Of a DNA stretch of 32,971 nt, positions 7,514 to 13,636 are shown piece by piece (the first letter of the stretch is position 1; each line of letters begins with the position of its first letter). A program made the position numbers and the translations under genes. Where the stretch lies: positions 1 to 32,971 of IMG/VR virus record IMGVR_UViG_3300050015_000096; one strand, written 5' to 3'. The stretch comes from a virus. Below the pieces are notes generated by a model that had not been told where the DNA came from, did not search any database, and worked only from the letters and a program-made list of their open reading frames with translations.

Positions 7514-8258
7514 ATTTCCGTCCAAACTCTCGGCCAGCATAGACAGCCTTCCCATCGGTGATACAGATGTCGTCAATGTGGAAGCGGGTGTTGTTCTTCT
7601 TAAAGAAGCCGACACTAAAGCCGTTCTGCCAATCAGGATTCTTAACATAGTCTGGTTTGCGGTCACAGAGACAGCCGTTCTCAACCCAGAGATAGTCTCC
7701 CGAAAGGTCGGTGTGGTAGTGCTTCCCCATTCTGTGAGTGTGTCCCGAAATACCAGAAAGTCCGTTCTTCTCCATCATTCCCTTAGCGGTATAGCCAGAA
7801 AACTTTCTGACAATAGAGCCGTGTTCTAGGGAATATTCGTGGTGGAGATAAGTTTCAAGGGCTCCAACCCATTTAATATCATACTGCTTAAGGGTTAGAA
7901 GTTCTTGTATTGATAAAGCCCTTAGTGATGACACCTCTGGATTGTTCCAGAGCCACTTACGGAGACGAGTCTCGTGGTTTCCCTCAAACAGAACAATCTC
8001 TGACCGAGGATTAGCGGTTCTGATTCTTTCTAGTTCACCTCTTGCTGAATCAATATCGTCCTGAAGGTGGTCCATTCTCTTTGGGTCTTTATCAAACCGA
8101 GAAAGCTGGTAGAAATCTACCAAATCTCCGAGAATGAAGACTTTTTGTGGCTTGAACCACAGCGAGAACTCTTCAATAATTTTCATACACATCGGGTCTT
8201 GATAGGGACAATGGATATCGCTGATAAACAACGACTTCTCATAGTTTCTCATTTCCAT
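7512..8258 (-). CDS. Calcineurin-like metallophosphoesterase
   Basis: 248 residues with the complete metallophosphoesterase motif set: DIH (14-16), GDLVD (44-48), GNHE (93-96), His146 in LEHG, and GHTH (172-175), binding two metals. The family includes phosphatases, phosphodiesterases and SbcD/Mre11-like nucleases. The size and single domain here fit a small phage phosphoesterase, possibly acting on nucleotides or nucleic-acid ends. GGAGGAAGG precedes ATG 8258; a second ATG two codons on is possible. It is the longest gene in its neighbourhood, downstream of a run of micro-genes. Confidence 0.9.
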   Translation of the reverse strand: MEMRNYEKSLFISDIHCPYQDPMCMKIIEEFSLWFKPQKVFILGDLVDFYQLSRFDKDPKRMDHLQDDIDSARGELERIRTANPRSEIVLFEGNHETRLRKWLWNNPEVSSLRALSIQELLTLKQYDIKWVGALETYLHHEYSLEHGSIVRKFSGYTAKGMMEKNGLSGISGHTHRMGKHYHTDLSGDYLWVENGCLCDRKPDYVKNPDWQNGFSVGFFKKNNTRFHIDDICITDGKAVYAGREFGRK

Positions 8259-8332
8259 ACACCGCCTTCCTCCTTAGTGGCGTGGGTGGAGGGAAGAACC
8301 GATAGTTTCTGACGGTAAGCCAGTCTTCTCGG

Positions 8333-8555
8333 TTATCCCTCCGAATAATAGCAACAAATTTTCTTAAAGCGACAGTTACGAGCTTCACACCCTCTCTGAC
8401 AGTATTCATACCAGAAGTAGTGGTACTGTTTCTCGCAGTCTCGGTGAACCGTCATAATGATGTTCTTACCCTTATGCTTCTTCTTAGGCCAGTAGTTAAT
8501 AGTGGTGCTCGACAGTTTTCCCGTTCATTGGGCGGCGACATACTGGACACAACAC
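8333..8555 (-). pseudogene. Frameshifted HNH-type zinc nuclease gene
   Basis: Two adjacent frames join into one HNH-like protein. Frame 1 (from GTG 8555, after AGGTG) gives CPVCRRPMNGKTVEHHY and then a TAA at 8496-8498. A +1 shift at that point continues through YWPKKKHKGKNIIMTVHRDC, then a Cys-rich tail ending at 8333. Together this gives the Cys-x2-Cys, the catalytic His-His pair and the distal His/Cys of a small HNH domain. Either a base has been gained (broken gene or sequencing error), or ribosomes shift at TAT-TAA-C. Reading only the second frame from ATG 8455 gives a 40-residue Cys-rich peptide. Confidence 0.45.
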
Positions 8556-8561
8556 CTGGCA

Positions 8562-8630
8562 TCACCTCTTCTCTCGATAGACGATTGCCATAAAGAGGAT
8601 AATCATCGGTAGATACCAGTGCCAGTTCAT
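8562..8630 (-). CDS. 22-residue membrane micropeptide
   Basis: Starts at an ATGA overlap with the stop of the upstream zinc-ribbon gene. The product is one hydrophobic helix (WHWYLPMIILFMAIV) with a short basic end (YREKR). The overlap implies coupled translation. The length is at the limit of what sequence alone can support. Confidence 0.4.
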   Translation of the reverse strand: MNWHWYLPMIILFMAIVYREKR

Positions 8631-8809
8631 AGGTCAGCCAGTTCTATTCCTGATTCGATGAACATGACATGACAGTTGTAGCAAGAGTGAATCCTGCCCG
8701 TAACAGGAATTATGATAGCCGTATGGGCGAAACAAATCGGGCAAGTAATCCACCAGAAGCCACAAGTCTTTGCTATTTCGGTGTAACCATATCCGCAGGA
8801 GATTTCCAT
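8627..8809 (-). CDS. Zinc-ribbon protein C of a tandem set
   Basis: 60 residues from ATG 8809, five bases after AGGAGG; a GTG three bases earlier is too close to the ribosome site. Two Cys pairs, CPIC and CYNC, frame a beta hairpin (FAHTAIIIPVTGRIHS), giving a zinc ribbon. A further Cys pair-like C6 and C17 precede it. The start overlaps the stop of the preceding zinc-ribbon gene in TGATG. Likely a nucleic-acid or protein-binding adaptor; the specific role is unknown. Confidence 0.65.
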   Translation of the reverse strand: MEISCGYGYTEIAKTCGFWWITCPICFAHTAIIIPVTGRIHSCYNCHVMFIESGIELADL

Positions 8810-8973
8810 CACAGCCTCCTATAGTAGAATATCCTGCAATTAAGACAGTAGTAGAATAGTTTTAGTTGGTCTCCGTGTTGATTCATTTCTCCACATTTAG
8901 GACACTGTGAACCGATGATTATCCTCATGTAGACGGGAACGAGCTTCAGGGAATAAGATACAAGTCCTGACAT
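8809..8973 (-). CDS. Zinc-ribbon protein B of a tandem set
   Basis: 54 residues with Cys pairs CPKCGE (24-29) and CLNC (43-46), a classical zinc ribbon, after a hydrophobic N-terminal stretch (LVSYSLKLVPVYMRIIIG) that could be a strand pair or a membrane-facing segment. The ATG overlaps the end of the preceding ribbon gene by 28 bases; an internal Met16 is an alternative start. GAGGTG lies 7 bases upstream. Confidence 0.6.
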   Translation of the reverse strand: MSGLVSYSLKLVPVYMRIIIGSQCPKCGEMNQHGDQLKLFYYCLNCRIFYYRRL

Positions 8974-9119
8974 GACCAGCACCTCACTACTTTGTGATGT
9001 TTAACCTTACCAGTTATTTGACTTAACTCTCCACAATGTGGGCACTTGACTACCGTTACGACTTTATCTCCGACATTGAAGGTCATAATTGCTCCAACAA
9101 TCTTCAACTTGTCGCACAT
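8946..9119 (-). CDS. Zinc-ribbon protein A of a tandem set
   Basis: 57 residues, AGGAGGAGCG before ATG 9119. CPHCGE (~26-31) and CWSC (~47-50) form a zinc ribbon around an ITGKVKHHKVVR hairpin. It leads a chain of three ribbon genes (A, B, C) that overlap head to tail, so they are made together. Possible roles are transcription or translation modulators or nuclease partners; none can be proven here. Confidence 0.65.
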   Translation of the reverse strand: MCDKLKIVGAIMTFNVGDKVVTVVKCPHCGELSQITGKVKHHKVVRCWSCQDLYLIP

Positions 9120-9161
9120 CGCTCCTCCTAGTTGTTGCTAATTTTTAAAGAACTATTACAG

Positions 9162-9290
9162 TTACAGATGCCAGTGAAAACACTGACAGATAATACCGAA
9201 CGCTAAGATACCGATAACGAAACAGATACAGAAACAACCGACTAGACTGTAGGTTTCTACTCGTTCTTCTTCGTACCAATCGTCTTCCAC
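9162..9290 (-). CDS. 42-residue single-pass membrane protein
   Basis: Acidic N-terminus (EDDWYEEERVE) then one hydrophobic helix rich in Cys, Phe and Ile (GCFCICFVIGILAFGIICQC). AGGAGG is four bases before GTG 9290, an unusually good site for so short a gene, and it overlaps the previous gene by 34 bases in another frame. Function unknown; part of the window's series of membrane micropeptides. Confidence 0.55.
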   Translation of the reverse strand: MEDDWYEEERVETYSLVGCFCICFVIGILAFGIICQCFHWHL

Positions 9291-9403
9291 ATTCCCTCCT
9301 TATTTAATTGTTCCGTAGCCCTATAAATCTCGGCGACTGTTACGCCAGGATAGGCTTTTAGGCATTTGTTAAAATCTGGTTTTACGATACTTTCTATTTT
9401 CAT
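9257..9403 (-). CDS. 48-residue hypothetical protein
   Basis: Begins with MKIESIVKPDFNKCL after a GGGGGAAAA ribosome site; helical, charged, one Cys, ending in KTIGTKKNE. Overlaps the following membrane micro-gene. No family recognised. Confidence 0.5.
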   Translation of the reverse strand: MKIESIVKPDFNKCLKAYPGVTVAEIYRATEQLNKEGMWKTIGTKKNE

Positions 9404-9420
9404 TTTTCCCCCTTAGTGTC

Positions 9421-9483
9421 CTTTATCTTAAGCCTCTTGGTCGTTGAGGCTCAAGATAGAGGGCACTATTTCTAGTGCTCCCT
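9421..9483 (-). other. Two consecutive RNA hairpins
   Basis: On the minus strand, ATCTTGAGCCTC pairs with GAGGCTTAAGAT (12 bp, one G-U) and, just before it, GCACTA pairs with TAGTGC around GAAA, a stable tetraloop. They follow the lysozyme-like gene and precede a small gene. There is no T-run, so these may be a processing or attenuation element and not a simple terminator. Confidence 0.45.
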
Positions 9484-9537
9484 TAATGCGGCGTAGGTGA
9501 ACCAGAAGGCAAGACTCCATAAGAGTATTACCACCAT
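9472..9537 (-). CDS. 21-residue membrane micropeptide
   Basis: An ATG inside the last codons of the lysozyme-like gene opens a short frame encoding one hydrophobic helix (VVILLWSLAFWFTYAAL) with charged end REH. It would be translated only by re-initiation. Its place beside a wall-active enzyme makes a holin- or spanin-like helper conceivable, but length limits confidence. Confidence 0.3.
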   Translation of the reverse strand: MVVILLWSLAFWFTYAALREH

Positions 9538-9980
9538 CGGTGACCCACCCAGAAACAGTAGGCGTTGTACCAACTTCCATACCGAGATATGGCGTAGTTG
9601 GTGAACCAAGCGTCTTGACAAGCGTAGTCGGTTAGACTACAGCCCATTTTACTACAAGGAAGACTCTGGCCTAGACCACAGGCTCCCGAGTAAGCGTTAA
9701 CGGCGTTGGTTCTGTTTCCTGACTCCATTGTGTAGATGAACAGTTTATAAGAGTTTGCAGGAATCTTCGGAATCTTTGGAATCGGTCGTAAAACTTGCGT
9801 CAGCGTTGGTTCTGCAACCGTGACTTTTGAATATTCACCTACGGGAAATTTTAAAGGTTCTGCTTTTGTTTTTACCGTCACCTGATAGATGACTTCTTTA
9901 GTTTTTGTGTTAAGGTTGGCTTTTCTAGAGTTGGCTAGAGCGATTAGTGGAATCGCCAGTATCAGTATACAGATGACCAC
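9528..9980 (-). CDS. Secreted lysozyme/transglycosylase-like protein
   Basis: About 150 residues: an N-terminal hydrophobic signal or anchor (VICILILAIPLIALANS), a Lys/Thr/Pro-rich linker, and a C-terminal lysozyme-like fold domain. The domain has the candidate catalytic Glu in MESGN, then GLGQSLPCSKMG, a Cys-bearing segment and the typical ending ISRYGSWYNAYCFWVGHRWW seen in bacterial and phage proteins with a transglycosylase-like C-terminal domain. It would cleave or bind peptidoglycan outside the membrane. The annotated GTG lacks a ribosome site. The frame is open upstream to an AAAGGA-preceded ATA, which would add Asn-Lys-Lys and make a more normal signal peptide, so a rare ATA start is possible. 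Confidence 0.7.
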   Translation of the reverse strand: MVICILILAIPLIALANSRKANLNTKTKEVIYQVTVKTKAEPLKFPVGEYSKVTVAEPTLTQVLRPIPKIPKIPANSYKLFIYTMESGNRTNAVNAYSGACGLGQSLPCSKMGCSLTDYACQDAWFTNYAISRYGSWYNAYCFWVGHRWW

Positions 9981-10232
9981 TATTAGCTTTTTGTTTATCT
10001 CTATCCTTTCTTTAATCAGTCTTTCGACCCCCTAAAGATGTATAAGCACTCCTTTCCCCATATTTATAAGAACACTAAAAGACCCCCGTCGGTTAAGGCG
10101 GTGGTTTCTGCGTCCTTCTTTAATATTCTTCATGTTCCCTCGCTTTTTGTTTCTAAAGCGATTACTCGCTTTTTGTTTTTACTTATTTAATTCTATATTA
10201 TTATATTACTGTTGTCAGGAAGATTATTCCTT
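9981..10232. other. Short gene-poor stretch
   Basis: About 250 bases with no convincing gene. A 33-residue basic frame on the minus strand (10032-10133, after AGGGAAC) is the only candidate and is doubtful. The interval also holds the hairpin and direct repeat listed separately. Confidence 0.5.
10139..10180. terminator. Direct repeat and hairpin with T-run
   Basis: CTCGCTTTTTGTTT occurs at 10139-10152 and again at 10166-10179. Between them AAAGCG and CGCTTT form a hairpin followed on the plus strand by TTGTTTTT, i.e. an intrinsic-terminator shape facing the plus direction although the flanking genes are on the minus strand. Confidence 0.4.
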
Positions 10233-10493
10233 CTACTTCATCTCATTCAGTTTAGCTAATAGGTCGTCTACTAATTCTTCTATTGTCGCCACTGAATCAC
10301 GGAATAACTCAACCGATTCTTCATAGTGGGTAAATTCACATTCGGACTTAATCTTTTTTAATTCTGGCTCTATCTCCTTAATGGTAGCTTGGCGTTCTGC
10401 TTTTAAGAGGTCATATATTTTTTCCGCCAGAGTTACCGTGCTTTCGGTGGTATGGATTAGTGCCAATATTTTTGCTATTTCTTTATCACTCAT
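10233..10493 (-). CDS. Helical hypothetical protein
   Basis: 86 residues, almost entirely charged helix (for example ERQATIKEIEPELKKIKSE and EELVDDLLAKLNEMK), suggesting a coiled-coil dimer. A GGGGGAG site lies about 9 bases before the ATG, immediately after the upstream stop. No motif or relative recognised. Confidence 0.6.
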   Translation of the reverse strand: MSDKEIAKILALIHTTESTVTLAEKIYDLLKAERQATIKEIEPELKKIKSECEFTHYEESVELFRDSVATIEELVDDLLAKLNEMK

Positions 10494-10496
10494 TTA

Positions 10497-10679
10497 TTAT
10501 TTCTCCCCCTTTATTACTTCTTCTCCCTCAATAATCTCTACCACGTGTTGACCACCAGAAAAATATGTTCTTACTTTGTGGTCTTTTTTGGCATCTTTTC
10601 TTGTGTTATAAATTCCAAGAATCTCTGTTGATTCCCCGCACTCAATACACCCAATATCAACTACTACATACTTTTTCAT
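10497..10679 (-). CDS. Hypothetical 60-residue protein
   Basis: AAGGAGTGATAG precedes the ATG. The sequence opens with a beta strand (KKYVVVDIG), a Cys-x2-Cys (CIEC) and a small alpha/beta pattern, ending acidic-basic (EVIKGEK). The single Cys pair could bind metal as a dimer. Function unknown. Confidence 0.6.
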   Translation of the reverse strand: MKKYVVVDIGCIECGESTEILGIYNTRKDAKKDHKVRTYFSGGQHVVEIIEGEEVIKGEK

Positions 10680-10710
10680 CTATCACTCCTTACTTTATCT
10701 AAGCCCTTAG

Positions 10711-11175
10711 TCATCTCTCCTTTATATAATTCTCAAGGTCGTCTAAGTATAAAATGTTTCCGTCTGGGTGTGCCGTGTCCGTATTTTCTCTCGCCCACTC
10801 TAACAGGGATTGTTGGTAGTCGGAGATAGCTTGGTTCACAATAGAGTCTGCTTGTTTCTGTTCAAGAACCAAAAATACCGAACCTTTCGGGTAAAACTCT
10901 TTCAATTTCTTAAATGTTTCTTCAATGTTGTCCATCTTACTCTCCTTATAATTATTCCAACTTAATACCATTAAAGCTTCCTCATATTTCTTATCCCATT
11001 TAGTCTCAAGATGCCTTTCTATCGCTTCTTTTACCGCTTTAGCTTTTTCTTGTTCTATGAGAGCTTTTATCTTTGACGAAAACTCCTTATAATAGTCACT
11101 GTGGTTATTAAAGTCTTTTTCTCCGTCCCAATAAAACCACTCAACTGTTTCTCTTAATATCTCTTTAATTTCCAT
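10711..11175 (-). CDS. Helical hypothetical protein with an internal start
   Basis: 154 residues after AAGGAGGAACT, mostly amphipathic helices (KALIEQEKAKAVKEAIERH; QAISDYQQSLLEWAREN). Met81 (10935) has its own AAGGAG at the right distance, so a shorter 74-residue product beginning MDNIEETF may also be made. That internal start region is duplicated near 11458 (see repeat entry). No family recognised. Confidence 0.6.
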   Translation of the reverse strand: MEIKEILRETVEWFYWDGEKDFNNHSDYYKEFSSKIKALIEQEKAKAVKEAIERHLETKWDKKYEEALMVLSWNNYKESKMDNIEETFKKLKEFYPKGSVFLVLEQKQADSIVNQAISDYQQSLLEWARENTDTAHPDGNILYLDDLENYIKER

Positions 11176-11184
11176 AGTTCCTCC

Positions 11185-11280
11185 TTAAAATATTCTTCTT
11201 AAGATTTCAAGAAGCAAAAGACAAGCAATTGCCATTACTCCAATTGAGATTATTAATAAAATAACTATTAGTTGTTCCAT
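11185..11280 (-). CDS. 31-residue membrane micropeptide
   Basis: AAAGGAGTTAA places an ideal ribosome site before ATG 11280. The peptide is one long hydrophobic helix (VILLIISIGVMAIACLLLL) with a basic tail (EILRRIF), so a single-pass N-out/C-in membrane peptide. It is followed two bases after its stop by AGGAGG for the next gene. Confidence 0.55.
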   Translation of the reverse strand: MEQLIVILLIISIGVMAIACLLLLEILRRIF

Positions 11281-11419
11281 TTAACTCCTTTCAATCTTTA
11301 TTTATTTTTCATTCTGACGGGTTATAATGCGTTTTAACGGGCGTTTAGATGCTAAGTGGTATGATTTATCATTTCCTGCATAGCGCTTATTATACTAAAC
11401 TGGTCAACCTAGCTAACTT

Positions 11420-11458
11420 CTAGCTAAAAAAAGGTTTCTTTTCTTCAATGTTGTCCAT
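11420..11458 (-). repeat. Duplicated gene-start fragment (second copy)
   Basis: 22 bases spanning a start codon and its first five codons after Met (MDNIEE) are identical to the internal start at 10935, together with a similar AAGGAG site. Here the frame ends after 12 codons (MDNIEEKKPFFS), leaving a remnant between two genes. It looks like a copied or left-over gene beginning. Confidence 0.55.
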
Positions 11459-11460
11459 CT

Positions 11461-11715
11461 TTACTCCTTTGCCAATGATTTAAGTCCTTTAACCATAACT
11501 TCTTGACCCATCTGTTTGGTTATTCGTTCCATTTCTTCCACAAATTTAGTCCGCAATTCTGGCATAAATTCCTCTAATAGTTTATCTGATGATTTATCTA
11601 CCATTTGCCTAAATACTTCTACTGACTGGAACTTGTCCAACATCTCCATATCGTCTATCTCGGTTGTGATTATTGTTGACGCTCTGCTTGGACATTTTGC
11701 TTTTGATACTTTCAT
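11461..11715 (-). CDS. Helical hypothetical protein
   Basis: 84 residues, GGGAGAAAAT before ATG 11715. The first 20 residues hold one Cys and a polar stretch, the rest long amphipathic helices with many Met and Glu (EFMPELRTKFVEEMERITKQ). Unknown function. Confidence 0.6.
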   Translation of the reverse strand: MKVSKAKCPSRASTIITTEIDDMEMLDKFQSVEVFRQMVDKSSDKLLEEFMPELRTKFVEEMERITKQMGQEVMVKGLKSLAKE

Positions 11716-11724
11716 ATTTTCTCC

Positions 11725-11781
11725 CTAACAATTAAAACCAATTAACGAACATCTTACAGAATACTTATTTATTGTTTTCAT
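11725..11781 (-). CDS. Possible 18-residue leader peptide
   Basis: A full AGGAGG lies three bases before ATG 11781, opening a frame of MKTINKYSVRCSLIGFNC then TAG, ending 9 bases before the next gene's start. Such a short, well-primed frame could be a translational leader for the next gene. Confidence 0.35.
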   Translation of the reverse strand: MKTINKYSVRCSLIGFNC

Positions 11782-12082
11782 ATACCTCCTATATACTATA
11801 CTTATATTCATTGTATAATATACTTGTGATGGTTCACTAGATTGTAGGGATTACCCCCCTTCCCCCCAAAGCTTAATTGAATAATGGGGAGAAGGTTGGT
11901 ACGTCATGCTCCACTGAGTTGCTTTTCATACCCCGAGACTTGATTTATAGTCAGCTATCCCAGCAAAACCCCTTTCTGACTTTATTCTGTTAGTTAAATC
12001 ATAATCCCATTATACATTGTTTGTCAATGAGAATATCCTCACTAAGTTTATACGCAGTTTTTTCTAACTTATGCTAATTGAC
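11782..12082. other. Gene-free regulatory interval
   Basis: Three hundred AT-rich bases without a convincing gene. On the minus strand it holds TATAAT (12009-12014) with a TTGACA only 7 bases upstream of it, a GCGTATAAAC box (12046-12055), and a GTCAG/CTGAC hairpin near 11950-11980. It also has a C-run pair (CCCCCC twice near 11850-11870) that could fold with the GGGG downstream. Probably a leader or promoter region for the genes to its left; the exact start cannot be fixed. Confidence 0.45.
12046..12055 (-). promoter_or_regulatory. GCGTATAAAC motif on the minus strand
   Basis: An exact copy of the ten-base box found before the portal gene, here pointing leftward into the gene-free interval. 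Its continuation CTTAGT also resembles the CTAAGT after the copy at 4469. Confidence 0.35.
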
Positions 12083-12142
12083 TTAACTAGATACCATAGC
12101 ACAGAATACCATCAGAATTATACAAGCTATTATGAAGTCCAT
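12083..12142 (-). CDS. 19-residue membrane micropeptide
   Basis: GAGGGAGTAATT precedes ATG 12142. The whole product is one hydrophobic helix (DFIIACIILMVFCAMVSS). It follows another membrane micropeptide by two bases. Confidence 0.4.
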   Translation of the reverse strand: MDFIIACIILMVFCAMVSS

Positions 12143-12144
12143 AA

Positions 12145-12210
12145 TTACTCCCTCACAATCGTTATAAAGAATAGCGACAATGTGCTAGTAAAGATTATCC
12201 ACCCCAACAT
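12145..12210 (-). CDS. 21-residue membrane micropeptide
   Basis: The ATG overlaps the TAA of the SSB-like gene (TAATG), with GAGGAA upstream. It encodes one hydrophobic helix (LGWIIFTSTLSLFFITIV) and ends in Arg-Glu. Coupled translation with the SSB-like gene is likely if it is expressed. Confidence 0.4.
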   Translation of the reverse strand: MLGWIIFTSTLSLFFITIVRE

Positions 12211-12608
12211 TAGAAGGGTTCCTCGTCATAAGGTGGTTCTTCGGTGATTGGAGGCGCTTCATCTAATTTGTCTAAGGTTGCCTGTTTTGGGTTAACTAAC
12301 TTAGCATTGATATTTGCTATCTCGGTCCAGAGTTTATCAATCTCTTCGTAGATATCGGCGGTTGTTTTACTTACCATGGTGAAATCATACGCAGTCTTTT
12401 GATTACCGTCTTTGTCGGTATATGGTCTCTCTGAGATGAATCCCTGTACCGTCATGCCCTCTTTCAAGTTCTCGGCACCATATCCCTTAACTCCATAGAT
12501 TCTGTTGTTAGCGGTGATTGAGTAACTCCAGAAGTCATAGTGTCTTCCGTTCTTATCACCAGTGATGTGCTTCGGGTCTAATACTTTCTCGATTCTAATC
12601 TTTTCCAT
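12210..12608 (-). CDS. Single-stranded DNA-binding-like protein
   Basis: 132 residues. The first ~85 residues read as an OB-type beta barrel (for example HYDFWSYSITANNRIYGVKG and a GMTVQGFISERPYTDKDGNQ hairpin typical of SSB loop regions), followed by a helix and a Pro/Glu-rich tail ending EEPPYDEEPF. That acidic tip with a terminal Phe is the hallmark by which SSB proteins recruit replication and repair partners. It lies next to a RecB-type nuclease, with RecA in the same arm. The sequence is diverged from E. coli SSB, so this rests on the tail and the context. Confidence 0.7.
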   Translation of the reverse strand: MEKIRIEKVLDPKHITGDKNGRHYDFWSYSITANNRIYGVKGYGAENLKEGMTVQGFISERPYTDKDGNQKTAYDFTMVSKTTADIYEEIDKLWTEIANINAKLVNPKQATLDKLDEAPPITEEPPYDEEPF

Positions 12609-13306
12609 TACTTTCTCCTCTTTAATGCGTTATATATAGTGAGACAAGCCATAAAGACTCCAAACAATTCGACCTCTCGTTCGGTTTCGGCTATCTCTTC
12701 GAAGACGAATGCGCCGTTGTTCTTTAATTGAACAACCGCCATTCGGTCTACTTTCTTTCCCATTTCTTCTAGAGCATGTTTATAAGCACAGAGTTGTATT
12801 CGTGCTTCGTCGTGGATTTGGTTAGACGTTTTCCAGTCTAGTAACCATATCTCGCCAGCGATTTCGAATAAACCGTCGTAAGTGCCAGCATACTCACGTT
12901 TATGTGAATATACCATTCCTTCGGTTTCTACCACCTTTGGTCGATGCATCTTATAGAACTCTTCAAAGGCAGTTAGATATGCTTGAGCTTTCTCTGATTC
13001 GTCGGCTTTAACATATTTAGTACCGCCGAAGTATTCGTCAATTAGCTTGTGGACTCGTGAGCCTTCTTTTCCCGCACTTCTCATTACTGCGTTAGGTGCA
13101 TCTATGGCTCGGGCTTTATCTATCGTTGGGTCGGCTGTAACGGCGTCATAGACCGTACCAAGTTTCCAGTAGTCTAACTCTGGTTTGCTTAATACTCGAA
13201 GTATCGTTGTAACGCTTGGGTAGCCAGTCTCAATCGGTTTATCTGGTATCTCGTAGTACAGTCCAGCCCTGCGTTTAGGTATTTCTACTCCGTCTGTTGT
13301 TTTCAT
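12608..13306 (-). CDS. PD-(D/E)XK (RecB/Cas4-type) nuclease
   Basis: 232 residues. The catalytic core is the GTYDG motif (Asp144), LLDWKT (Asp157, Lys159) and IQLCAY (Gln171, the RecB-family motif), with a conserved His86 in the upstream helix. These are the residues of a RecB-like exonuclease that degrades DNA ends and creates single strands. No Fe-S cysteines of the Cas4 kind are evident. The stop overlaps the SSB-like start, and the 5' end overlaps a small gene by 4 bases, so end-processing and strand-coating are co-expressed. Confidence 0.88.
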   Translation of the reverse strand: MKTTDGVEIPKRRAGLYYEIPDKPIETGYPSVTTILRVLSKPELDYWKLGTVYDAVTADPTIDKARAIDAPNAVMRSAGKEGSRVHKLIDEYFGGTKYVKADESEKAQAYLTAFEEFYKMHRPKVVETEGMVYSHKREYAGTYDGLFEIAGEIWLLDWKTSNQIHDEARIQLCAYKHALEEMGKKVDRMAVVQLKNNGAFVFEEIAETEREVELFGVFMACLTIYNALKRRK

Positions 13307-13497
13307 TGTTCCTCTCTTAATTTATCGGCATCATTTAAGTTTGATTCCAAGATATACTTTCTAATTCTGTCCGACGCTGATTGGTCGTACAGGAGTTTAG
13401 ACATAGCCTGAAACCGTTGCCACTCTAATGGGTCAAGAATAACTGGTACTACCTTGTTGCCGTTTGGTAACATTCGGCTGTCTTTAGTATTCTCCAT
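13303..13497 (-). CDS. Small ribbon-helix-helix-like protein
   Basis: 64 residues from ATG 13497; the frame is open further upstream but that part overlaps another gene and lacks a ribosome site. A strand (KVVPVILDP) precedes two helices (EWQRFQAMSKLLYD, then SASDRIRKYILESNL), the pattern of Arc/CopG DNA-binding proteins. Likely a repressor or partition-type regulator; not certain. Confidence 0.55.
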   Translation of the reverse strand: MENTKDSRMLPNGNKVVPVILDPLEWQRFQAMSKLLYDQSASDRIRKYILESNLNDADKLREEQ

Positions 13498-13636
13498 TTC
13501 CGTCTTCTTTCCAAGCGTCGTAAGCCATTTCGGCTCGGTTAGCATCGTGGTCTAATATCCAAGTTTCGGCTTCTTTTTTTACTCTTGGTAACTCTGACTG
13601 CATTTTGATAAATGCTTTTGCAAATACGTCTTTCAT
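13484..13636 (-). CDS. Hypothetical 50-residue protein
   Basis: ATG overlaps the stop of the upstream gene (ATGA) and the end overlaps the next start by 14 bases. Helical and Trp-containing (KKEAETWILDHDANRAEMAY). No family recognised; strongly coupled to its neighbours. Confidence 0.55.
   Translation of the reverse strand: MKDVFAKAFIKMQSELPRVKKEAETWILDHDANRAEMAYDAWKEDGNGEY

Noticed and set aside
10032-10133. 33-residue basic frame on the minus strand
   Set aside because: Short, with weak ribosome site and overlapping inverted repeats; no support beyond an open frame.
11881-11929. 18-codon frame (MKSNSVEHDV...) in the gene-free interval
   Set aside because: No proper ribosome site and no recognisable features; may be a chance frame in a structured leader.
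11389-12027. TTGAC followed by TATAAT only 7 bases later, seen twice (11389-11407 and 12009-12027, minus strand)
   Set aside because: The spacing is far too short for a sigma-70 promoter; each box alone may matter but the pair is probably coincidence in AT-rich DNA.
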